Positions 1 through 8,347 of a DNA stretch of 64,000 bases are shown in pieces. The translations under genes were made by a program, and so were the position numbers. The stretch covers positions 62,001 to 126,000 of the forward strand of contig CAVPPJ010000051.1 of the NCBI GenBank assembly GCA_963707065.1, in the 5' to 3' direction. The stretch comes from Palsa-506 sp963707065 (GTDB lineage Bacteria > Actinomycetota > Actinomycetes > Streptosporangiales > Streptosporangiaceae). How positions within the stretch are numbered: the first letter of the stretch is position 1; each line of letters begins with the position of its first letter. The notes under the pieces are model-generated. The model made no database searches and was not told the origin of the DNA. It saw only the letters and a list, made by a program, of their open reading frames with translations.

Positions 1-1314
1 CGGCGCCCCTTCGGCGGAGCCATCTGGCATCCGGAACCTGGGCAGCGGTGACGGCAGCAGCCACAGGACGCCGGACACACCGCCGGCGGCCGCTATCCAG
101 AGCGTGGGCCTGATCCCGATCACCGAGGCGAGGATGCCGCCTACCGCCGCGCCAACCGGCCGGGTGCCGTAATTTACCGCCTGGAAGGCACCGCTGACCC
201 TCGACCTGAGCTGGTCTGGTATCACCGCGGCGAAGATCGCGCCGATGCTGATGTCCAGGATCATGACGCCGAACCCGGAGCAGAACTCGGCAGCGAACAG
301 CATGGCCAGGATGACCGGCTGCGTTCCGGCCGCCAGCGGGACCAGGGCCAGTGGCGCGGTGTAGACCACGCACCCGATCGTGTAAGCCCAGCCGACGCCG
401 ATCCTGGCCGCGAGCCGCCGGGTCACCAGCGCGCCGAGCACCCCGCCGATGGCGCCCGCGCCCAGCACAAGGCCGAGCAGGCCCGACCGGACATGCAGCG
501 ACTGTGTCGCGTAGAGGACGAACAGCGCGAAGAACATGAGGGTGAAGAAGTTGACCGTCGCGACCGCGGTCAGGGATGCCCGGACGATGCCTGAGTGCCT
601 GATAAACCGGGCACCTGCCGTCAGCGCCCCCCGGCCGGCCGCCTCTGGTGGCGGTTCGGCTGGCCGGATGCGGCTGAGGAAGAACGCGGAGCCGAGAAAG
701 GACAGCGCATCGGCTACCACGGCGAACGGGGCAGTGAGCAGCTGGACGAGCAGGCCGCCGGCGCTCGGGCCGGCGACGAAGGACAGCGCGCGGCTGCCGT
801 AGACCAGTGACTGGCCCTCGACGTAGCGGTCAGCCGGCACCAGCGCGACAAAGAGCGTCGGGTCGGAAACAGTGAACAGGATGCTCAGCGCCCCGATGCC
901 GAAGGCGACCCCGTACAGCTGGGCGAGGGTCAGTACACCCAGCGCATAGCACACTGGGATGCTGCCCAGCAGCGCCGCGCGGCCGAGGTCCGCGGTAATC
1001 ATGATTGCCCGGCGGTGGCCATGGCGGTCCACCCAGGCACCCGCATGAAGTCCGAGAAGCAGGCTGGGCAGCCACTGCAGCGCGACGAGATAGCCCATCT
1101 GAGCCGGTCCGACGTGCAGTGTCAGGACCGCGACGAGGGGAAGCACGATCGAGGAGATCTGATCCCCGAACATCGAGATCGTCTGGCCGCTCCAGTAACG
1201 CCGGAAAGCCCGTTCTCGCAGTAGCGGGGGTATTTTCGAGGCTGGCCAGCGCCGGTGCCCGGCTGGCCCGGCTGCCTGATCCCGGTCAGCGTTCCGGCTG
1301 CCGCGGCGCTTCAT
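1..1314 (-). CDS. MFS transporter, 3' end beyond window
   Basis: This is a membrane exporter of the major facilitator superfamily. On the minus strand one frame stays open from an ATG at 1314 to the window edge. The translation has the usual N-terminal pattern of the family: a short cytoplasmic lead, then RERAFRRYWSGQTISMFGDQ, hydrophobic helices, and the loop 'AGAWVDRHGHRRA' between helices 2 and 3. Further on, many alternating hydrophobic segments continue, with a central cytoplasmic loop. The start is fixed by an ATGA overlap with the stop of the upstream ArsR gene, so the two are translationally coupled and probably form a regulator-exporter pair. The substrate cannot be told. About 437 residues are present and the C-terminus is missing. 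Confidence 0.85.
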   Translation of the reverse strand, partial: MKRRGSRNADRDQAAGPAGHRRWPASKIPPLLRERAFRRYWSGQTISMFGDQISSIVLPLVAVLTLHVGPAQMGYLVALQWLPSLLLGLHAGAWVDRHGHRRAIMITADLGRAALLGSIPVCYALGVLTLAQLYGVAFGIGALSILFTVSDPTLFVALVPADRYVEGQSLVYGSRALSFVAGPSAGGLLVQLLTAPFAVVADALSFLGSAFFLSRIRPAEPPPEAAGRGALTAGARFIRHSGIVRASLTAVATVNFFTLMFFALFVLYATQSLHVRSGLLGLVLGAGAIGGVLGALVTRRLAARIGVGWAYTIGCVVYTAPLALVPLAAGTQPVILAMLFAAEFCSGFGVMILDISIGAIFAAVIPDQLRSRVSGAFQAVNYGTRPVGAAVGGILASVIGIRPTLWIAAAGGVSGVLWLLPSPLPRFRMPDGSAEGAP

Positions 1315-2207
1315 TGCCCAGCCCGGGGGCCTTCGGCGTCCGCAGGCCCGCCGGACTTGCCAGCGGCCGCTTCGCCCGGAGCTCTCCCGGCTGCTTCACT
1401 CTGGCTGCGCCCGGCCGCGGTTGTGCCCTGGACGGCGATTGTGTCCTGGGCTGTGGTCGTGTCTTGGACTGGGTTTTTGTCCTGGGCTGTGGGCGAGCTC
1501 TGGACTGCGATTGTGTCTTGGGCTGTGGGCGAGCCCTGGGCCGCGGAAGATGCCCGGGCCGCGGAAGATGCCCGGGCTGCGGAAGATGCCTGGGCCGCGG
1601 CATAGTCCTTCGCGGCCAGCCGCCCCGCCGCGTCCATCCGCGGGAAGGCCAGGTGCAGGTAGGTGACGGGGCGGGACCCTGGCGGGCGCATCCCGGGGTC
1701 GATCTCGCGATCGAGATACCGGTCGACGAGCGCCCTGACCTCCTCACCGAGCTCGGCGAGTTCCGCAGCAGTGACGTACAGGCAGGAATCGCCGAAGTGT
1801 GCGGCTCGCTGCCACTCCTCCGGCTCGCCCGACCTGGCGTCGATCCAGCGCATCGTCTGATCGAAATAATTCTCGGTGACCACCGACGTGAGCAGGCCGG
1901 CCGCCGCGGCGACCTCGGGATCCTCGGCGATCTCCGGCCAGTGCGTGAACATCGCGGTCGGCCGCCAGGGACGCTCCCGGCCCTTGCCACCGCCCGCCTC
2001 CTCCACCAGGCCGTACTTGGCTAGTTGCCGCAGGTGGAAGGAACAGCTGGCCGAGCTCTCGCCAAGCAGTTCGGCCGCCTTGGTGGCGGTCAGCGGCCCG
2101 TGCACGCGGAGCATCCCGACCAGCGACATCCGGATCGGATGCGCGAGCGCCCGCAGCGCCCTGGGATCGGTGAGCCGGTTAATTGACCTGCGTTCGTCTG
2201 GAGCCAT
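1311..2207 (-). CDS. ArsR-type winged-helix regulator with repeat-rich tail
   Basis: This is a DNA-binding repressor-type regulator of 298 residues. Residues 10-90 form an ArsR/HTH_20-like winged helix: 'ALRALAHPIRMSLVGMLR', then 'TATKAAELLGESSASCSFHLRQL' split across helix-turn-helix, then the wing. A middle domain of unknown fold follows to about residue 190. The last ~100 residues are low complexity and built from short repeats such as ASSAAR and DTIAVQ, which is not usual for the family and probably is disordered. The ATG at 2207 lies 8 nt after a good -10 element, so the mRNA may be leaderless. The gene overlaps the MFS gene by 4 bp. It most likely controls itself and the exporter through the palindrome just upstream. 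Confidence 0.85.
   Translation of the reverse strand: MAPDERRSINRLTDPRALRALAHPIRMSLVGMLRVHGPLTATKAAELLGESSASCSFHLRQLAKYGLVEEAGGGKGRERPWRPTAMFTHWPEIAEDPEVAAAAGLLTSVVTENYFDQTMRWIDARSGEPEEWQRAAHFGDSCLYVTAAELAELGEEVRALVDRYLDREIDPGMRPPGSRPVTYLHLAFPRMDAAGRLAAKDYAAAQASSAARASSAARASSAAQGSPTAQDTIAVQSSPTAQDKNPVQDTTTAQDTIAVQGTTAAGRSQSEAAGRAPGEAAAGKSGGPADAEGPRAGQ
1428..1600 (-). repeat. Tandem and direct repeats inside the ArsR C-terminal tail
   Basis: An 18-bp unit, gccgcggaagatgcccgg on the plus strand, repeats in phase at 1540-1557, 1558-1575 and 1576-1593 with a partial copy after. Upstream within the same tail, a ~29-bp segment at 1428-1456 recurs at 1500-1528 with few changes. All unit lengths that matter are multiples of three, so the reading frame is kept and the tail can lengthen by replication slippage. 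Confidence 0.85.
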
Positions 2208-2214
2208 ACATGCA

Positions 2215-2243
2215 ACGATAGCTTTCCAAAGCTATCTTTCCAA
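2215..2243 (-). promoter_or_regulatory. Promoter with embedded operator for the ArsR-MFS pair
   Basis: On the minus strand a -35 TTGGAA (2238-2243) and a -10 TATCGT (2215-2220) are 17 bp apart. Filling the spacer is a perfect inverted repeat, GATAGCT-6nt-AGCTATC (2217-2236). This is the layout expected for a repressor that blocks polymerase. The ATG begins at 2207, about where transcription should start. The 9-bp word CTTTCCAAA also occurs twice, at 2222 and 2236. Confidence 0.65.
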
Positions 2244-2334
2244 ATAATCCTTGGGAAGCATCTGAAACTCTGACCGGCGGTGAAGCGGCGGTTCGCTCGA
2301 GTGGCCGCTTCGATCCGCCGGCCGAATGCTTTGG

Positions 2335-2430
2335 TGATGCCGGGTAGGGGCGGTAGGGCGGGGCTTCGTTATGCCGGGTAGGGCGGTTAGGGGCGGGACT
2401 TCGGTTATGCCGGGTAGGGGCGGGGCTTCG
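2335..2430. repeat. Three copies of the 3' end of the HNH gene
   Basis: The last codons and stop of the HNH gene (2405-2430, encoding KPRPYPA-stop on minus) recur with small changes at 2369-2404 and 2335-2368. The copies are 26, 36 and 34 bp. They look like a short tandem duplication of the gene end. The gene stops in the first copy. Confidence 0.75.
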
Positions 2431-4533
2431 TGGTGTAGGTACGGCCGTTAGGCAGGGTCCAGCCGAGGGTCCCTGGCTGAGGCTGATCGAGGTGCCAGCC
2501 GGGTGCCTGCTTGGCTGCGTGGTGCCGTCGGCAAAGAGCTGCCAGATTGCATTCGCAGGTCCGGCCGCCCTGGTCGTAGGGGATCGTATGGTCGTCGTCG
2601 CATCGGCGGGCCGGGCGGCGGCAGCCGGGGAAGGAGCAGGTGCGGTCTCTGGTTTGGAGCAGGTGCCGCAGTGCTGGTGGTGGCTGGTAGGCGGGGGTTT
2701 CGCGGGCGTGGCCGCAGGTCCCGGTCTCCAGCCAGTTGATCTTGAGCCCGGTGACCCAGCGGTGGCTGCCGCTGCCGGGTGGTGCTGGGCCGCTGCGCGG
2801 GCTGGGCGGCCCGGTACTGGGTGGTGCGCTGCCGGGTGGTACGGGATCTCCGGGTGGGGCGGGCCCGGGTGGGGGTTGTCCTTTCCTGGCGCAGGCGTGC
2901 CCGATGGCGTGGCCGCCGGGGCTGGTGATGGTCAGGCACCAGCGGGAACCGCAGCTGGCGGTAATCGCGGTGGCGAGGTCGCGGCTGGCGGCGGCGTCGA
3001 GGTAGCCGTATCCGGCGGCCTCGCCCGGGCCGCCGGCCAGCCCGAGCCAGGTGGTCAGCGGCACGGTGAAGTTGACGGTCCCGGTCAGCCCGGCGGGAGG
3101 TGCCGGCGCCCGGGTGGCCCTCCTGATCCTGGCCGGTCGGGGTCGGCGGTGCGCCGCGGGTCCCGGCCAGCCGGGTTCATCTGCGTACCCGGAGCCGGAT
3201 TCATCTCCGTCCTGGCCGTCTGGGCCGGTGCCGTCGCCGTCCTGGCCCCCGTGCCCGGGCACGTTCCCGGCGTCCCCGTCCGGCTCTCGCGGCCGGCGGC
3301 GCCGTCCTGGCGGCCTGGGTCGTGCCGTCCTGTCGTTGCGCTGGCCGGGGAGCCCGTGGTCCTGGCCGGGGAGCAGGGTGTAAAGCGGGCGGCTGGTGAG
3401 CAGGGCGAGGAACACCCGCGCGCGGAGCTGTTCCAGGGTGCCGTCGGCTCCGGCGTTCTTCAGGTCGCGGGCGGCGGTGTCGATGTGCCGGTCGGCGGCC
3501 AGGACGGCGGCGGGGGGCAGGTCCCGCCCGGCGAGGGACCAGGTCCCGGCGGGCTCGGTCCAGCATTCGACCCGGGCGTCTTTCTGCGCCTTCTCCCGCC
3601 GTTTGCGGGCGGCGTCCGGGGTCGAGGGCGAGCACGGCGCGGTGCAGCACGCCGCGCAGCTGCCCGGTGGTCAGCCCGGGCGCGTCCGCGGCGACGAGCG
3701 CGGCGACGGCGGCGGCCTCGACGTCGCCGAGGCCGGCCAGCTCATCGGTGAAGATGATCGCTTTCGGCAGGTCGATCCGCCCGGCCGCCAGCGCCGCGCC
3801 CACGGCCGGCAGCCGGGTGATCGCGGCGGCGAGGCTGACCAGCCGGTCCGCCGCCCGGCAGGTCAGCGTCAGGGCCGCGGCGACCTCATCACCGATGTGA
3901 TCGCACGGGCGCAGGTCACCGGCCGCGGCGGCATAAGCGCGGCGGCGGGCGGCGAGCTGGCTGACGGCCCGCACCTCGATCGACGCGGCCCACGACGACA
4001 GCCGCCGCGCCGCGCACAGCAACCCGGTCAGCTCGTCATCATCCAGCGTCCCCAGCCCGTCATCGATGACCCCGGCGGCGTGCCAGGCCAGCACCGGGCC
4101 GGGACCCATCTGATCCAGCTCACCACCGGCCGCGAACCCGTTTGCGTCATCTTCATGGCCGCGCCGGCCGCGTCCGGCCGCCGGTACCCCCGGCACCAGC
4201 CGCGGGGGCGGTGCGCCGGGCTGGCCGGCGGGCTCTGCCGCACCCGGGGCGCCTGGTAGCACGGGCGGCACGCCTTGCGTTGCGGGAGGAACATCCGCCG
4301 CGGGCGGGGCCATGGGAGGCAGGTCCGGCGGTGCGGGCGGGACCATGGAAGGCGGATCCGGCGGCACAGATGGGATGTCCGGCGGCGCGGGCAAGACGCC
4401 TGGCGTTGCTGGTGGCGTATCCGGAGGCACGGGCGGAATGGGTCTGAGGGCACGGGCGGAATCCGGGAGGCAGGTCTGAGGGCACGGGAGGCAGGTCTGA
4501 GGGCTCGGGCGGGAAGTCCGGCTCGTCTGGCAT
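2405..4533 (-). pseudogene. DUF222 / HNH endonuclease (13E12-type), frameshifted
   Basis: This is a member of the DUF222-HNH family, often multi-copy in actinobacteria and of uncertain role. The DUF222 part lies at about 4150-3620 ('GPVLAWHAAGVIDDGL', 'LSSWAASIEVRAVSQLAARR') and the HNH part at 2660-2440 with 'RDRTCSFPGCRRPA', 'CDDDHTIPYDQGG' and 'LCRRHHAAKQ', so the metal and catalytic histidines are present. The two halves are in different frames. One extra base in a G4 run at 3618-3621 explains it, and joining there restores a continuous family sequence. Near the start the frame changes twice more: the best start, ATG 4533 behind GGAAGGAGGG, opens a proline-rich repeat that needs two single-base shifts at about 4465 and 4435 to reach DUF222. 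It is either decaying or affected by assembly errors in C/G runs. If repaired it would be near 700 residues, long because of the proline-rich leader. Confidence 0.8.
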
Positions 4534-4691
4534 CGGCCCTCCTTCCCGCCTAGCTAGCGTTACCTGCTGAAATAATGTTCTTCAAACAAAGTATCGATCG
4601 CTACCGACAAAATCCGCCCTTGTCGGCCACTAGCGAGGACAAGACATCAGGAATTTCTAGCGAGCAGCGCAAGGCAACGGCGCCTGCGGCC

Positions 4692-6350
4692 TCAGGCCGG
4701 CTCGTGAGCCGCCCGGGCCAGCCGGAACGTGGTTAGCTTGCCGTCCAGCTCGCGGACCGCGGCCGTGTCATCGGCCGGCCGCAGCTGCTCACGCAACTGC
4801 TCGATCCGGTGTGAGATCCGCCGGGAGCTGTTCAGCGTGGTCAGCCGGGCCGCGTCGGCGACTGCCTGGCAGGCCGAGTCGATCTCGTCCTGCCTGATCA
4901 GCGCTTCTGCTTGCAGGGCAAGCGTCAGCGCGCTGTTGTGCAGGTTCACCGGCGCCATCAGGCTCAGCGACCTGCTGGCCGCATCGGAGGCCTTGACGGC
5001 CATGCCCAGCTGGAGCGCGCATTCGCTCTCGGTCCCCCAGTAGAAGGACCGGTCGTAGAAGTACCACCATGGCGCCCGCGGCGTCGCCGGGCCGATCTCG
5101 CCGAGCGCGGCATGCTCCCGGTCGAGCGCCGCCTGGCAGCGCCCCGCCTGGCCAGCGACGGCGTAGGCGCGGGCAGTAACATCGGCGGCGTACGCGACCG
5201 CGAACGGGGTGCCGCCACGGCGTGCTGCCTGCCGCGCCGCGTGCGCGTGGTCGATCGCATCGCGCGGGTCGCCCTGGGCGAGGGCCAGCTGGCTGGAGGC
5301 CGACAGCGCATAGGTGACCAGGTCCGGATGTGCGGCCCGGTCAGCCGCCGAGCGGGCGTCGTCGTAGTAGTAGCGCGCGGCGCTGCGATCGCCGAGGCTG
5401 AACATCAGCCAGCCGACGAGCTGCGTTAGGTCGCCGTAGACGGCCAGGACTCCCGCGGTGACCGTTTCCGGGGCGTTCCTCGCCAGGGCGGCGATCGCCG
5501 AGCGCAGCGCCATCGCGGACGGGAGGGTCGTCCGCGGGCCGACGGCCCCGCCCAGCCGGCGAAGCCCCGCCACGATCTCGGCGATGTAATCCATCATGGC
5601 CGTGTCCGTTCGCGGTGATCCGGCGTTCGCGGTGGCGGCCCGGCGCGGTATCTCCAGCACCGGCGCCGCGGCCACCACGGCCATGGCGCTGCTGGCTGCC
5701 AGCAGCAGCGTCCTGTGCTTGAGCCGCTGGCCGGGCGCGGCGTCCCCGGCGTCCCCGGCGTAGCCATGCAGCTCGCTGATGTCGGCTGCCCTGATTCTCT
5801 CTAGCGCTGCCTGGAGGGAGAGTACCGACGGTGCCTGCGGGGAGCGGGATGGCAGCGCCTGGCCGGCTGACGCCCGGCCGGCCGGCGCCCGTTCGGCTGG
5901 CTGGGCGGGCGCCCGTTCGGCTGGCGGTTGGGCGGTCGGCACCGGGGCAGCTGACGCCGTCGTGACAGCGGAAGACGGCGCGGCCCGGCGCGGCTGCTGC
6001 GGCACGCCGTAGTCGCCGCAATCAGCCAGCAGGTCAGTGACGCTGCACTGGTAGAGCTGGGCGAGCCGGTCCAGCGTGTCCAGCGACGGGGCATGGCCCG
6101 TTCCGCCCGGCCAGAGTTCCCAGTAGGAAAAATTCTTGAAGGTCTTCGGATCATCCGGCCAGAGCGCGGTCCACCGTGCGGCCGCCTGCGGCTGGCTCCA
6201 GCCGTGCGCCTGCCGCAGGGCTACCCGCGCGTTGACCCGGTAGACGGCCCGGAATTCGGCCGCGATCTCGGCCCATGTCCGCCCCCGCGCGCGCAATTGC
6301 CCTGCAAGCAACGATTGCGCCTGCCGCAAGCTGCGCGGTTTTCCGCCCAT
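4692..6350 (-). CDS. XRE-family regulator with TPR-like C-terminal part
   Basis: This 552-residue protein resembles the large XRE regulators common in streptomycete-type actinomycetes. Residues 35-115 hold the helix-turn-helix: 'VALRQAHGWSQPQAAARW' and 'LDTLDRLAQLYQCSVTDLL'. A Pro/Ala-rich linker follows to about residue 200, with the motif PAERAP/AGRA repeated, then a short hydrophobic stretch (TLLLAASSAMAVVAAAP) and an alpha-helical region with repeated ALA patterns typical of tetratricopeptide-like folds. It is divergent from an RsbW-type ATPase gene, a pairing often seen in these genomes, where such pairs act in development or stress control. An inverted repeat upstream could be its own operator. 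Target genes are unknown. Confidence 0.8.
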   Translation of the reverse strand: MGGKPRSLRQAQSLLAGQLRARGRTWAEIAAEFRAVYRVNARVALRQAHGWSQPQAAARWTALWPDDPKTFKNFSYWELWPGGTGHAPSLDTLDRLAQLYQCSVTDLLADCGDYGVPQQPRRAAPSSAVTTASAAPVPTAQPPAERAPAQPAERAPAGRASAGQALPSRSPQAPSVLSLQAALERIRAADISELHGYAGDAGDAAPGQRLKHRTLLLAASSAMAVVAAAPVLEIPRRAATANAGSPRTDTAMMDYIAEIVAGLRRLGGAVGPRTTLPSAMALRSAIAALARNAPETVTAGVLAVYGDLTQLVGWLMFSLGDRSAARYYYDDARSAADRAAHPDLVTYALSASSQLALAQGDPRDAIDHAHAARQAARRGGTPFAVAYAADVTARAYAVAGQAGRCQAALDREHAALGEIGPATPRAPWWYFYDRSFYWGTESECALQLGMAVKASDAASRSLSLMAPVNLHNSALTLALQAEALIRQDEIDSACQAVADAARLTTLNSSRRISHRIEQLREQLRPADDTAAVRELDGKLTTFRLARAAHEPA

Positions 6351-6380
6351 ATGCCGACCTTTGCGGTGCTAGCCGCCGTC

Positions 6381-6409
6381 GGTAACCAGCTGTTACCTGG
6401 CGGTAACCG
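6381..6409 (-). promoter_or_regulatory. Candidate operator upstream of XRE regulator
   Basis: GGTAAC-CAGCT-GTTACC (6381-6397) is a perfect 6-bp inverted repeat, followed 3 bp later by CGGTAACCG (6401-6409), which holds a further copy of the half-site. It sits 31-59 bp upstream of the XRE start, suiting autoregulation. No clear -10/-35 pair was seen. Confidence 0.45.
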
Positions 6410-6573
6410 TGTCGATTCCGGCTCAGATGCTGTTATCTTACGATTTCTCCCTGCCTGGCGGGGAGGATCTGGCGCAGTTGCCCCGTTTCCGGCTCGGCCG
6501 ATCACGATGACATTAACGCGTTGCAAACGATTGGTACACCTACCTTGCCGCCGCGTGGACGGGGGGCATCCCT

Positions 6574-7077
6574 ATGCCAGGGCACGAGTTACTGTCCAGT
6601 CGCGTTGCGTTCACGGCGGCGCCCACGACAGTCCGTCGCGCCCGGCACTGGATCGCCGGCCAGCTTGCCCGGACCGATCCGGCTGACCTGATCGACACCG
6701 CGGTCCTGCTCGTTTCCGAACTGGTCACCAATGCCGTGCACGCCTCCGTGGCCGCGGCGGCGGCAGCCGGCCACGCCGATCCGCGCGGGATCGAGCTCAC
6801 CGTGGCGCGTACCCGCGACACGGTGCGCATCGAGGTAGCCGACAGCGCCTGCGGGTCGCTGCCGGCCCCGTCCGCCCCTTCCGCTGAGGACGAAAGCGGA
6901 CGCGGCATGCAGGTCATCAGCGCGCTCAGCAAGCGATGGGGCTGCTGGTCCGGTCAGCTGGGAAAGGTGGTCTGGTGCGAGCTGGCAGCCGCCAGCCTGG
7001 GCCCGGCAGCCCGGCTGCCAGCCGTCGGCCAGGTGCCGGGTGCCGCGTCAGGTGCTGGTCTCCGCGGGCTGCATTGA
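6574..7077 (+). CDS. RsbW-like ATP-binding protein (HATPase)
   Basis: This 167-residue protein is a single GHKL-type ATPase domain of the anti-sigma/serine kinase kind. The N box is 'VSELVTNAVHAS' (about residues 48-59), the G1 box is 'VEVADSACGSLP'-like with the aspartate around 90, and the G2 box is 'ESGRGMQVISALS'. It lacks other domains. In the family, such proteins bind ATP and either sequester a sigma factor or phosphorylate an antagonist. No sigma or antagonist gene is adjacent, so the partner is not known. It is transcribed away from the XRE/TPR gene, and that pairing is common in streptomycete-type genomes. The G1 box has a serine-alanine-cysteine run in place of the more usual DxGxG spacing, so catalytic strength is uncertain. 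Confidence 0.82.
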   Translation: MPGHELLSSRVAFTAAPTTVRRARHWIAGQLARTDPADLIDTAVLLVSELVTNAVHASVAAAAAAGHADPRGIELTVARTRDTVRIEVADSACGSLPAPSAPSAEDESGRGMQVISALSKRWGCWSGQLGKVVWCELAAASLGPAARLPAVGQVPGAASGAGLRGLH

Positions 7078-7178
7078 TCTTTCCTGGCCTGGCTCCGTCA
7101 CGGTGTGACCTGCTACGGCCTGCTGACGTGGGTGCCGGCGCAGCATCCCAAAACCGATCATGCATGCCCCAACCCAGG

Positions 7179-7191
7179 CCAGCCGGGCTGG
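7179..7191. terminator. Weak hairpin between convergent genes
   Basis: CCAGCC and GGCTGG face each other at 7179-7191, just before the M55 stop and after the HATPase stop. There is no T-run. It may help ending of either transcript, but could also be chance in GC-rich DNA. Confidence 0.25.
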
Positions 7192-7197
7192 TTCAGC

Positions 7198-8118
7198 TCA
7201 GCAGTAGGGCGGCTGGCTGGTCAGCGTCGCAGCCACGCTGAAGAAAACCCCGAGCAGCCGGAACAGGTCCGGCATCGCGCCGCTGACCTCTGCAGTGCGG
7301 CTGTCCCGCAGCCTGACACCGGGAACGCCAGCCAGCTGTGACGCCACTGACGCCGACTGCCAGCGAACGGCCAGGGTATGGAGATCCTGCCCGGATCCGG
7401 CTGGCGCCGGGCCCGCGCGCACTGCGTCACTCGCGCGCACTGCGTCACTCGCGCGCACTGCGTCGGCTGCGCGCACCGCGTCAGCGACGGACTGCTCGAT
7501 CGCCGCGTGCGCCTGCGTCACCGGGCGCAGTTCCGCCGCGAACCGGTCCCGGGCCCGCTTGACCGCGACTGTCGCGACCGCCGGATCCCAGCCAGTCATC
7601 TCGGCGCAGGCGGCGTCGTCGCCCGACAGCGCGATGACCGGCGCCCCGAGCGCCGCCGCGGTGGCGTGCACCAGGCCGATCTCGCCGGCCGGGCGGTCGT
7701 CCAGCCACATGTCCTCGATCTCGTGGCCCATGAAACTGTGACTGAGCACCCCGAGCGCGCCCGCCCGGGCGTGGTATCCGACGCACACCGTTGCATCGAA
7801 GTCGCCGCTGAGCCCCTCCAGCATGCCCATCGGCTTAGGCCGGCCGCGGATCAGGTCCGCGGCCGGGTGCAGCAGGTCCGGCAGCAGGTTCCGCATCGGG
7901 CCATGCGCGTCGTTGACGGTCACCTGCGTGACCTGGCCCGCATTGGTGTCATGGGTGATCTCCGTCGAGGCGCCTGCGAGCGCGCCGCGGACGGCGGCGT
8001 TGACGTCCTCGGTCATCAGCACCCGGCCGCGCTCGTAGTCCCGGCCGCCGGGCTGGACGTCGTGCGCGTCCACGAGCCCGGTCACGCCCTCCATATCCGC
8101 GCTGATGTAGATCCGCAC
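7198..8118 (-). CDS. M55-family D-aminopeptidase (DppA-like)
   Basis: This is a zinc peptidase of the M55 family, whose founder DppA removes N-terminal D-amino acids from peptides. The expected metal ligands are in place: Asp8 and Glu10 in ISADMEG, His72 in NDAHG, His116 in VGYHA and Glu146 in AGEIGL. Full length is 306 residues, slightly more than usual. The extra part is a hexapeptide repeat near residues 212-235 (DAVRAS and variants), encoded by an 18-bp tandem repeat. The ATG at 8118 starts directly with the conserved MRIYISADMEG. The gene is alone in its transcription unit, convergent with the HATPase gene. A role in peptide or cell-wall fragment recycling is likely, but substrate is inferred from the family only. 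Confidence 0.9.
   Translation of the reverse strand: MRIYISADMEGVTGLVDAHDVQPGGRDYERGRVLMTEDVNAAVRGALAGASTEITHDTNAGQVTQVTVNDAHGPMRNLLPDLLHPAADLIRGRPKPMGMLEGLSGDFDATVCVGYHARAGALGVLSHSFMGHEIEDMWLDDRPAGEIGLVHATAAALGAPVIALSGDDAACAEMTGWDPAVATVAVKRARDRFAAELRPVTQAHAAIEQSVADAVRAADAVRASDAVRASDAVRAGPAPAGSGQDLHTLAVRWQSASVASQLAGVPGVRLRDSRTAEVSGAMPDLFRLLGVFFSVAATLTSQPPYC
7415..7486 (-). repeat. 18-bp tandem repeat inside the M55 gene
   Basis: The unit gcgcgcactgcgtcactc repeats at 7415-7432 and 7433-7450, with diverged copies at 7451-7468 and 7469-7486. It encodes four hexapeptides and keeps frame. It lies between the catalytic core and the C-terminal segment. Confidence 0.88.
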
Positions 8119-8197
8119 CGAACTGCCCTCCGCTTCCGAGCCAGCTACGCGACGTCAGGCCAGCCGGGCCGGCCAGGTCTTCAAGCTACTGCCGGCG

Positions 8198-8290
8198 TGG
8201 CGGCCAGTTGCGGACCGTCGCCCGGTGCGGACCGGCCGTCGGCTGCGGACCGTCGCCCGGTGCGGACTGGCGGCCGGCTGCGGACCGCGC
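8198..8290. repeat. 35-bp tandem repeat upstream of the PLP enzyme
   Basis: A 35-bp unit occurs about 2.6 times. A 23-bp core is identical at 8210-8232 and 8245-8267, and a shortened version follows at 8280. It fills most of the divergent gap between the M55 peptidase and the decarboxylase-like gene, so it may hold binding sites, or it may simply be slippage in GC-rich DNA. Confidence 0.75.
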
Positions 8291-8347
8291 GCCGGGCCAG
8301 CGCGCGGGAGTCGTACCGGCCTGCCCTTCCGGCCCGGTGAGATGATC

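Noticed and set aside
1005..2024. Long plus-strand frame over the ArsR gene
   Set aside because: It mirrors the repeat tail and winged helix of the minus-strand gene, has no family features and only reflects high GC.
2492..3751. 419-residue plus-strand frame
   Set aside because: It is opposite the HNH gene, which has real HNH motifs; its composition is Gly/Ala/Arg-rich with no domain.
7415..7486. Possible CRISPR-like repeats
   Set aside because: Units are 18 bp without spacers and lie in a coding frame; they are tandem repeats.
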